From Cycas panzhihuaensis (taxonomy: Eukaryota > Cycadophyta), in the NCBI GenBank assembly GCA_023213395.1, contig CM041465.1, forward strand, positions 203,925,741-203,989,740: 64,000 bases of DNA. Reading direction: 5' to 3'. Positions 56,115-64,000 of the stretch are shown piece after piece. The position numbers and the translations under genes are program-made. Below the pieces are notes generated by a model. That model made no database searches. It was given only the letters and a program-made list of their open reading frames with translations, and was not told where the DNA came from. How positions within the stretch are numbered: the first letter of the stretch is position 1; each line of letters opens with the position of its first letter.

Positions 56115-56864
56115 GGTGTCTTTTGAGAAGGGAAGAAATGAACAAGGGACTTTAAAAGTGATGGCAATAAATGACCAATCACTGTTTACAAATGGGAGAT
56201 ACAATAAAGCAATGTAGTAGAAGGAAGAAGAAGTCAAAACGGTTACTCAAAGATGAAGGGAGCAACTTAAAAAAAACTCACCAACGCTTTTGACAAATAT
56301 TAACTTGACGCAGCACAAATATGAGAAGCACTATGATGAAAATTGGCCACTAACACTTGTGGCAAATATTAACCTAACGCAACAGAAATATGAGAAGCAC
56401 TATGATTGTGATTACGCTATGGATCACTTTTTACAAATAAGTAAGTCATCAATATACAAGATTGTAGGCCAATGTGGAAGCTGACGTCATTAGGTATACA
56501 CAACTTGAAACTCAAATGTAGGATGTGTAATCAAACCAATAACCTCTAACTTGTGTCCAACATGTAGTTGAGGTTGTTGAAGGGATGCCTAGGCTTCTAG
56601 TAGAATTAACTTGGCCTTCACCATGATACCATAATTGTGCTTGGTGATAAAATCCAAGTCACAACGGAGCCCAGGTACTCCCAATCCTCACCTAGTTCAC
56701 CAATGACCAGCTATATACCTCCTCTAAAAAGTGGTACGTGCATACCCATGGCTATGACGGATATTGGATTGGGTATATTTTAATCTTGTATTAAAGTTTC
56801 AATTTTCCCAGTTGGTTATCAAGATGATCCCTGATTGAGGCACAATGGTATGGCTAACCAAACC
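56115..56864 (-). other. E9 leader between gag and E10
   Basis: No gene is recognised in these 750 bases. A 69-base direct duplication lies at 56294-56431. The sequence is cut at 56864 by E10 and resumes at 62459. Confidence 0.5.
56294..56431. repeat. Two-copy tandem repeat, 69-base period
   Basis: CAAATATTAACTTGACGCAG at 56294 and CAAATATTAACCTAACGCAA at 56363 start two copies sharing AATATGAGAAGCACTATGAT. Confidence 0.85.
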
Positions 56865-57383
56865 TATAGTGATTTCTTTACCCAATTGAATAGAAAATGG
56901 AACCGAATAGGGTGAATTCACAGGAAATAGAAGAAAATAGAGAAAAGCCCATAAATTATAACACCAAATAGAGCAATTTCACCGATAGTGAACACTTTTC
57001 ATATCCAAAAATTATATCTCCAAATATAAATCAAATACAAAATACTAGAAAATATGATGCCAAAATGTACAAAATACGAATAGAGTTCCAACAGAATACC
57101 TGTACTGCCTGCAACAACCACAAAACCCTTTGAGGCGGGGATCCTCCTCAGAATTTACAGCCCTAAGGCCAAACATCTGCAATTGCCTTAAGGCCGAAAA
57201 TGAGGAGGAATACTTCACAAAAATGGATGATATGGAATGACCTCAAAGTCCCTATATATAGGCACACAAACTGGGACATAATAAAGTCGGCCAGAGCAAG
57301 GAGGAATGCACCCAACATAACCATAAGAAGTTGGCCACAGCTAGTACATAGAAGTCAGCCAGATTCTGAAAGAGGTCGCTTCA
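56865..57383 (-). repeat. E10 3' LTR
   Basis: Outer end reads TATAGTGATTTC where the partner has TGTAGCAATTCC. It contains GTCGGC (GCCGAC on the minus strand) at 57286-57291 and a TATATATAG box near 57253. Confidence 0.92.
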
Positions 57384-57385
57384 AG

Positions 57386-57397
57386 TCCCCCCCCCTT
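57386..57397 (-). promoter_or_regulatory. E10 polypurine tract
   Basis: The minus strand reads AAGGGGGGGGGA two bases before the LTR. Confidence 0.82.
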
Positions 57398-57418
57398 GAA
57401 ACTGTGCTTTGCCCTCAA

Positions 57419-57999
57419 AGCACTGGCAAGTTCGGAAATTGCTTTAACCATTCGTCGTTTTCCCATGTGGCGTCTTCAATATCCAGGTTCTTCCATTTGA
57501 CTAAGTGTTCTTTTATTAGTTTGGACCTGAGTGATCAGGTGCGGGATTGCAAGATTCCTTCGAGTTCCAGTGTCATCCTTCCTTCCTCGACAAGCTCTGG
57601 TATGTTGGATTGTGGAACGATTTTTTCCCCAATTTTCGTTTTCAGACAGGGCACATGGAAAACATTGTGAATCTTTGTGTTTTCTAGGAGTTTTAATTGG
57701 TCAGTGACTTCACCTATTTTGGAAGTGATTTCATAAGGACCAAAGTATCTGGGTGCTAGCTTTTGATTGCTTATTTTTTGTAAGGACATCTGTTTGTACG
57801 GTTGAAGGCGTAAAAAGACCCAGTCTCTTACTTTGAATTGTCGTTCAGAGCACTTTAGATCGGCATGCTGCTTCATTCCGTTTTGTGCGATTGCTAGGTT
57901 ATCCTTCAAGTTGTTGATGGTTTCCTCCATTTGCTTCCAATGTTCTTCTACTGCCTGGACCTGTGAAGGTCTATTCCAGGTTAATAAGAATGGTGGCAT
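57419..57999 (-). pseudogene. E10 integrase C-terminus with GPY/F module and chromodomain
   Basis: The frame 57999-57535 holds KLAPRYFGPYEITSKIGEVT and HVPCLKTKIGEKIVPQ, the GPY/F-type region. After a TGA at 57535 the reading continues with IKEHLVKWKNLDIEDATWEN and a closing WLKQFPNLPVL-type end at about 57420. This is the aromatic, W-containing core of a chromodomain, which in chromoviruses reads histone marks to direct insertion. E3 has the same module. Confidence 0.85.
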
Positions 58000-58729
58000 G
58001 TAGCCATATAAAGCCTAGAAAGGTGTCATTTTTATTAAGGAATGATATGTGGTGTTGTACCACCATTTTGTTAAATGTAACCATTGATGCCATTGTTTTT
58101 GTTTGTTTGAGCAGAAGTTCCTCAAGTATCCCTCTAAGCATTTGTTGACGATCTCTGTTTGCAAATCAGTCTGAGGGTGGTACGTTGTGCTCATCGAGTT
58201 TTGTACCTACAATTCTGAATAGATCCTGCCAAAATTTACTAGTAAACTTTGGGTCACAGTCACTTACTATTGCTTTAGGGAAAGCATGTAACCGATGGAT
58301 CTCTTTCATGTATAATTCTGCCACATCGTTGGCCTTAGCTGTCAATTTCAGTCCTCTGAAGTGGCCATATTTGGTGAGGCGATCTACTATGACCAGAATT
58401 GCGTCCTTTCCTTCATAGCAGGATAATCCAATTATAAAATCCATGGATATTTCATCCCATTTTTGTTCTGGTGTTGGTAACGGTTGGAGTAACCCTGGTG
58501 TTTTTATGCATTCAATCCTATTTCTCTAACAGGTATCGCATTTTGCCACGAACTTCTGAATGTCTATTTTTAATCCTTTCCAGTAAAACGAAGCTCTTAT
58601 CTTCCTGTATGTCTTGTTAATCCCAGTGTGACCTGCTATCGGTGTGGAATGGCCTTCTTGTAATATTATGTCTTTTAGCCCTGATCTTCTAGGAATGTAG
58701 ATCTTTCCTTTCCTAAGTATTACTCCCTG
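58000..58729 (-). pseudogene. E10 integrase core and zinc-binding part
   Basis: The frame 58444-58166 has MDFIIGLSCYEGKDAILVIV, VDRLTKYGHFRGL and IVSDCDPKFTSKFW, so both catalytic aspartates that E3 lost are kept here. A shift near 58180 moves the LQTEIVNKCLEGYLRNFCSN part, with the glutamate, into another frame. The zinc-binding N-terminus (58500-58700) is readable in pieces with HSTPIAGHTGINKTYRK and a CDTC-type pair changed near 58530. Confidence 0.85.
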
Positions 58730-60010
58730 TTATATCTCATACAAGCCAGTTTTATCCTCCCTTGTTTTGTCTTTCAACTCTTTGTACTTTGGATCGTTGT
58801 CGTATTCCTTCATTAATGTCTCATGCCAGGCTGGGGTAGCCACTGATATTGTATGTAGTGTCAATTGCTCATGAATTTCTTCTGGAATTCTTGAGAGGGC
58901 ATCCACTATGACATTGTCTTTGCCCTTTTTGTACACAATGGAGAAATCGAATGTCTGTAGGTTGTTCACCCACTTCTATTGTTCGATTGACAGTGTCTTC
59001 TGATTTAAGAAGTACTTGAGACTATCATGGTCTGTTCGTACCTAGAAAGGGCTGCCTAGTAAATATTGTCTCCATTGGTTGATCGCGTGCATTATGGCTA
59101 GCATCTCCTTATCGTAGATGGGCTTTAGCTTTTCTCTGTTATTCAATTTCCTGTTTTTGTACGCTACTGGTCTTTCGTCTTGTAATAAGACGGCTCCTAT
59201 GCCAAACCCTGATGCATCGCATTTCAAGATGAATGGTTTTGAAAAATCTGGGACTGCTAAGACTGGGGCTCTTACCATTGCGCTTTTCAGTTCTTCAAAA
59301 GCATTGTTGGTTGTTTCGTTCCATGTGAAGGTGTCCTTTTTTGTTAGATCCGTAAGTGGGGCTGCTATGTTGGCATATCCTCTTATGAATTTCCTGAGAT
59401 ATCCTGCTGCTCCTAAAAAGATGCAAACTCCCGTGACATTCTTTGGTGCTAGCCACTGTACTATCGATTGGACCTTCTTGGGGTCAATCTTGATTCCGTT
59501 TGGAGTAATTATGTGACCAAGGTATTCCAGTTCCTGTTGGCCAAAAGAGCATTTTTTCTTGTTTGCAAAGAATAATCCTTTTGCTAAAATTTCTAGGGTT
59601 GATCTCAGGTGCTCCAAATGTTCTCTCCATGTTTTGATGTAAATGAGGATATCATCGAAAAAGATTAGCACGTATTTCCTTAAAAATTCCTTGAATGTGG
59701 AATTCATGGTGGCCTGGAACGTTGCTGGAGCGTTTGTTAAACCAAATGGCATCACTTTGAATTCGAACAGTCCTTCATGAGTTCTAAATGCTCTCTTGTG
59801 AACGTCCTCCTCTTTTATCCAAATTTGATGGTATGCCGATCAGAGATCTATCTTGAAGAAGTATTTTGCTCCATGTACTTCGTCTAGTAGGTCATCGATC
59901 CTGGGGATAGGGTAACTATTTTTTTATAGTCAACTTGTTTAGTCCCCTGTAATCTACGCACATCCTGATTGTGCCATCTTTCTTAGGGCTGATTACCACC
60001 GGGATGCGAA
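58730..60010 (-). pseudogene. E10 reverse transcriptase and RNase H
   Basis: One frame from 59755 to 58730 is broken only by two TAG codons, at 59042 and near 58977. RT has VMPFGLTNAPATFQ and the catalytic FFDDILIY near 59650. RNase H has KCDASGFGIGAVLLQDERPV and VRTDHDSLKYFL, with its aspartates kept. The fingers and palm start between 59760 and 60010, with FKIDLXSAYHQIWIKEED-type and [10 protein letters not shown]-type readings, broken by a stop and a length change near 59920. Confidence 0.88.
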
Positions 60011-60015
60011 TGGGC

Positions 60016-60720
60016 TTATGCTACTCTGATATGGCCTTGTGCAAGTAATTCTCTGGTTATGTTCTCGATCTCTTTCCTCATGTGGTATAGGTGCCTGTAT
60101 GGCCTTATGTTTACCGGTGTTGCTTCTGGGATTAAATCAATTGCATGCTGAAATTCTCTTGCTGGAGGTAATCCTTTTGGTTCTTCAAATACTTGTTTAT
60201 ATTCATCCAAGATGTACTGGATTTTCGTTGGGATTTCTTGGATTTCTATCTTGTGGCACGACACTATGTATGTGGGTGCTTTCTTCCATATGATTTTTTC
60301 CATTCTGCGAGATGACACTAATTGTGTTAGTGGATTTTAGGTCCACATAGTATATATTTTGTGTCGTTTATTCAAAAGCACATGACTCTGGTCATGTAGT
60401 TGGTGACTATATTTCCTAAGGTCTGCAACCACTGTACCCCTAGGACTGTATCAACACCTCCTATCTGCATCGCAAACATATTGGAGTTTAGTAGGTACTC
60501 ACCAATTTTCAGGTTGATGTTTCTGCAGAATCCTCCACAAGGTGCTGTCTTCCCGTTAGCAATTCAAACTTGGAAGGTTTTTAATGGTTCCACCTTTATT
60601 CCTAGCTTTTGGGCCGTTGGTCTGTTGATAAAATTGTGGGTGCTCCCACTATCCACCAATACTGCTATTGGGGCTCCTTTCAACATCCCTTCAAATCGTA
60701 GTGTTTGAGGTGCTGTACTT
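60016..60720 (-). pseudogene. E10 protease and linker
   Basis: The active site VLVDSGSTHNFINRPTAQKL near 60620-60660 is intact. The second half with VLGVQWLQTLGNIVTNYMTR is near 60380-60440. The linker 60318-60016 (KAPTYIVSCHKIEIQEIPTK, PVNIRPYRHLYHMRKEIENI) leads toward RT but stops at 60016. In E10 the codon joining gag to protease is GAA, where E3 has TAA. Confidence 0.85.
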
Positions 60721-61795
60721 TGACTTGTTACGGCCTACAAAGATATTTGAACATTCTCTGTATCGATTGCTAGTAATTCATCTAGTTCAGCTTCAGCTTG
60801 TTCATTATTGTCTTCTTGATCTAGGGCTGCGTCTTCTTCTGTTTGTTCAAGTATCTCCAGTTTTTTATTATTCATCATAAATACCTTCTTTCCTGGGCAC
60901 TGGTGCTCCCGGTTCCATTTCCCTCTGCATTTGAAACAGGTACCTTTCTGTATGTGTTCTTGTCGAGTGGAATTTTCCGTTGTATTCTTGATTGCGAGCG
61001 GAGTGTCTGATTTAACTCCTGACCTATGCTAGTTCGTGTTAGGCGGTGGACCAAAATCCATTCTACGCACAAAGTTAGCCCTGGTTTCTTTAAGTTCAAC
61101 TTCAACACATTTAGCATGGTTTATGATCTCTTCTAATGCACCGTGTTGCTATGCTAATACACGGAATCTAATGGGTGCCTTGAGACCACCGATATATGTC
61201 TCCTTGAGACATTCCTGGGGAATGTTTGATGTAACCATACATTGTAACATCTGAAATTGTTCTGTATATTCACGAACTGATCTCGTCTGCTGCAGTCTTG
61301 TCAACTGTGCAAAGTAATTCATGGACCAAGAGTCTTCATATTGATTGATGATGGCCATTCAGAAATTTCTCCATTCCTCTTGCTGAGGTCCTTGCATCTT
61401 TTTCCACCAATAATACCAATTTAAGGTTCGTCCATAGAGATGTAAGAAGGCGATGGGTACCATATCTATGCTTGGTGTTTGGTTTACTGTGAAATATGTT
61501 TCCATTTGGAGTAGCCATGCTCTTATGTCCCATGTTTTTTCTGGATCGAATTTTTCTAATGTGATCTTTGTGTTTGTTGGTCCTCCTTGATTTACATTTC
61601 TTCGTTGAAAAACAAATCCTTCTTTGAACCTATCTTCTGGGTTCCCCTGATCTGTGTCTTGATCTGAATCCTGTTCTATTTTTGGACTTGTTTGTCCAAT
61701 CTTCTATTAAGGTTCTTGATTTGTTGTAAAAGTTCCTCCATGACGGTTGTCAGGGTTTCTACTACTTGTTCTTCTGAATTGTGGGACCTCGGCAT
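60721..61795 (-). pseudogene. E10 gag
   Basis: The likely start is the ATG at 61795 (MPRSHNSEEQVVETLTTVME). Gag core motifs are INQYEDSWSMNYFAQLTRLQ and TRSVREYTEQFQMLQCMVTS (61149-61358). The zinc knuckle CFKCRGKWNREHQC near 60900-60945 has all ligands. Stops near 61560 and 61680 and several shifts break the N-terminal half. An acidic tail (about 60760-60870) leads to TLRFEGMLKGAP at the protease. Confidence 0.83.
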
Positions 61796-61918
61796 TTTGC
61801 TTTGCGGGTTGATCTTTCTGGATCTTAATTCTATCTTGGTCCTTTCTTAATTGCTAGGGTGGGAGGGTGGGTCAAAATTTCCTCACCCTGGTGAAAAAAT
61901 TTCTCACTACAGAACAAA

Positions 61919-61930
61919 GCTCTGATACCA
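61919..61930 (-). promoter_or_regulatory. E10 primer-binding site (tRNA-Met type)
   Basis: The minus strand reads TGGTATCAGAGC two bases after the 5' LTR, a full match to the usual site. Confidence 0.9.
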
Positions 61931-61932
61931 CT

Positions 61933-62453
61933 TGTAGCAATTCCTTTACCCAATTGAACAGAAAAAGGAACAGTATAGGGAGAATTCACAGGAAATAGAA
62001 GAAAATAGAGAAAAAGTCCACAAATAATAACACCAAATAGAGCGATTTCACCGATGGTGAACACTTTTCGTATCCAAAAATTATATTTCCAAATATAAAT
62101 CAAATACAAAATAGTAGAAAATATGATGCCAAAATGTACAAAATACAAATAGAGTTCCAACAGAATACCTGTACTGACTGCAACAACCACAAAACCCTTC
62201 GAGGTAGGGATCCTCCTCAGAATTTGCAGCCCTAAGGCCGAAAATCTGCAATTGCCTTAAGGCCGAAAATGAGGAGGAAATACTCCACAAAAATAGATGA
62301 TATGGAATGACCTCAAAGTCCCTATATATAGGCGCACAAACTGGGACATAATGAAGTCAGTTAGAGCAGGGAGGAATGTGCCCAACATAACCATATGAAG
62401 TCGGCCATAGCTAGTACATAGAAGTCGGCCAAATTCTGAAAGAGGTCACTTCA
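61933..62453 (-). repeat. E10 5' LTR
   Basis: A 521-base LTR, minus-strand start TGAAGTGACC and end TGCTACA. GCCGAC (minus) occurs at 62400-62405 and 62424-62429, 70-100 bases upstream of TATATAGG at about 62322-62330. Confidence 0.93.
62322..62330 (-). promoter_or_regulatory. TATA box of E10 5' LTR
   Basis: TATATATAGG (minus strand) is retained in both LTRs. The two upstream GCCGAC words and this box look like a compact promoter. Confidence 0.55.
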
Positions 62454-62458
62454 AAACC

Positions 62459-63744
62459 TCACCAATATTCCGATTCAATCAAGTCCCAACTTGAAACCCA
62501 CACCTCATTTATGGCACAACATTCTGCCAACCAAGGTATCTCAACCTTGATGAGTGTGTAAGCAGGTACAAGATGGCGGAAAATAACGTACGTGATGTGT
62601 TCCTTTTAGGGAGAGTGAAAAAATTATCGAATTTGTATCAAACGTACATATAATTGAAAATAGAATGCTTGCTTGAAGTGCTTTTGGAATGCTTGCTTGG
62701 AGTATCTTTAGAGTGCTTGCTTGAAGTGATTTTGGAGTGCTGAAATGTAATGCTGATAAGTGAGTGAGGACACTGGATATTGCTCACGATCCGGTGTTTT
62801 TACTCACTTTTACAATGGGCTTTTAAGCCTTATAAAAAGAAGGAAGAAAATTTCTTCACTTTTTTTTTTTTTTTTTAAATACAAAAAAAAAAAGTTTTCA
62901 CTAAAACAGCAATAACTTTCTCCCACAATAACGAAATTGAGTGTTGGTTTTTGTGCTACAAACTAGACTCAAACTAGACTCAAAGCTTCATCTTCAGGAA
63001 GTGGAATCAAGTCCAAATGAGTTCTGGAAAATTTTTGGCAGTCCTGCAAAGTTGTGATAATATATTTTTTCAGAATTCTTACTAAAAATAACTGTTGTTC
63101 ACTAAAACAGTAATAACTTTCTCATACAGCAACGAAATTGGGTGCCGGTTTTTGTGCTAGAAAGTAGACTCAGAGCCTCATCTTTAACAATTAGAATCTC
63201 ATCAATTGGAGCTTTGTAGAATATTTTGCAAACCTATGAATTTCAGCAAGCAAATTTTATTTCTACAGAAATTTTAACTTGCTAATATCTCAACACATAA
63301 TACCATATGAAATTTGCATCATTTTTTTATCACCAGGATCCCAATATGGGCAAGGTGAGAGCATACAATGATGAATATTTTAAATGGCTCCAAATTCTTT
63401 AAAAGAAAACGGGTAGAACATCCTCTTACAATCATTCTTTTAAAAGCTGAAAAAAATTCAGTAGCATTTTCCCTTGTTAAATGGACAAAAAAGAGGGGAA
63501 AGAAAAGAAGAATGAGATAGCATAAATGGTCACCAAAGAATTGGAATCCTTGGGCCTTACAACTCCTTGTATTGTGCTTCCAAACCTGCAAAAGAAAAAG
63601 GGAAAGCAAACAATACTAAATATGCTATGATAAGAACTTGAAAATATTTTTAAATCCACTTTCACAATCTCCTTCACCACATGGATTGTGGGGGAGAAGG
63701 ATGTGATGGCTCCATTGCAAGTGCAAGTGAGGAATATAAAGGAA
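62459..63744 (-). other. E9 leader, upstream part, with 200-base duplication
   Basis: No gene is seen. From 62640 to 62760 there is a run of GAATGCTTGCTTG and GAGTGCTTGCTTG words. At 62895-63290 lies a tandem duplication. A T-run and an A-run face each other near 62860-62895. The frames 63319-63761 have no known motif. Confidence 0.55.
62895..63290. repeat. Two-copy tandem duplication, about 200-base period
   Basis: TTCACTAAAACAGCAATAAC near 62897 and TTCACTAAAACAGTAATAAC near 63097 start copies sharing CAACGAAATTG-like, GGTTTTTGTGCTA and AGACTCA words. The downstream halves diverge more. Confidence 0.85.
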
Positions 63745-63760
63745 GGAAGCTCTGATACCA
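63745..63760 (-). promoter_or_regulatory. E9 primer-binding site (tRNA-Met type)
   Basis: The minus strand reads TGGTATCAGAGCTTCC two bases after the LTR that begins at 63763. Confidence 0.88.
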
Positions 63761-63762
63761 CA

Positions 63763-64000
63763 TGAAAAGAGTGGATCTATCCTTCATCTCCATGCACTAG
63801 ACACAAAGGCAAACATGGGAGCAAGAGAGACTTGAGAGAAAGAGAGTAGCTCTCACAAAATGGGGAGGTAAGAATGAGCCTCCTCTATTGAGCTTTTACT
63901 TTTATATTGAGAGAGGGAGCATTAGAGTTAGGTGAAATAAAATTACATATAATGCACATGAAAGTGTATTTCACTTAAGTGATCTAAATTAAAGTTCACT
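63763..64000 (-). repeat. E9 5' LTR, cut by the window end
   Basis: The plus strand begins TGAAAAGAGTGGATC. From about 63849 it matches 50968 onward with few changes up to the last base. About 300 more bases are expected beyond the window. Confidence 0.85.

Larger units (their letters stand above)
56865..62453 (-). mobile_element. E10: Ty3/gypsy chromovirus-type element
   Basis: LTRs 56865-57383 (519 bases) and 61933-62453 (521 bases) are flanked by a perfect AAACC duplication (56860-56864 and 62454-62458). On the minus strand follow a TGGTATCAGAGC primer site, gag with intact knuckle, protease, RT, RNase H, integrase, a chromodomain and a G-rich purine tract. Proteins are close to those of E3, and it retains several residues E3 has lost. 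It is still broken by stops and frameshifts. At 5.6 kb it is complete in length and carries no insertion. Confidence 0.93.
50968..64000 (-). mobile_element. E9: Ty1/copia element, host of E10, runs off the window
   Basis: The minus-strand interior has gag, knuckle, protease, integrase, RT and RNase H of copia order between 51556 and 56114. Then follows a leader split by E10, and a tRNA-Met primer site at 63745-63760. The 5' LTR begins at 63763 and continues beyond the window. The 3' LTR is truncated at 50968. Two integrase catalytic residues and a knuckle cysteine are lost. Outer duplication cannot be examined. Confidence 0.82.

Overview
This window is plant nuclear DNA. It is AT-rich and consists almost entirely of decayed LTR retrotransposons inserted into one another. 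The only host-gene sequence I recognise is a single exon of an MHX/NCX-type vacuolar cation exchanger at 274-449 (minus strand), with good splice borders. Old, deeply nested LTR elements beside or inside a gene with very long introns suggest a large-genome seed plant. A conifer or other gymnosperm is my best guess, but the sequence alone does not prove it.

Layout by element, named by left end. E7: old Ty3/gypsy remnant, minus strand, about 2.1-50.97 kb, the host for most others. E1: Ty1/copia, plus strand, 3555-40874, inserted in E7 with target duplication AGTTT. Inside E1 lie E2 (pol-less copia-type element, minus, 5278-23195), E5 (copia, minus, 23716-29001) and E6 (gypsy of the same family as E7, minus, 30180-40701, duplication GTAGG, sitting in the 3' LTR of E1). 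Inside E2 lies E3 (chromovirus-type gypsy, plus, 5920-19332, duplication GTATG). Inside E3 lies E4 (copia, plus, 9999-17683). E8 (copia, minus, 42787-48017) splits the integrase of E7. At 50968 E7 is fused to a truncated LTR of E9 (copia, minus, running past the window end), which contains E10 (chromovirus, minus, 56865-62453, duplication AAACC). The deepest path is five levels: E7 > E1 > E2 > E3 > E4.

No element has an intact polyprotein. All carry stops, frameshifts or lost catalytic residues, many of them G-to-A or C-to-T changes in CG or CHG contexts, as expected from long cytosine methylation. The features most worth a second look are: the E6/E7 gypsy family, which has three zinc knuckles, a second gag-like module between protease and reverse transcriptase, and a conserved extra ORF after integrase; E2, which has LTRs and a gag-like ORF but a long unidentified hydrophobic ORF where pol should be; and the chromovirus LTRs of E3 and E10, which carry RCCGAC (DRE-type) words upstream of TATA boxes. 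Reading the nest outward lets each broken parent be aligned across its insertions.
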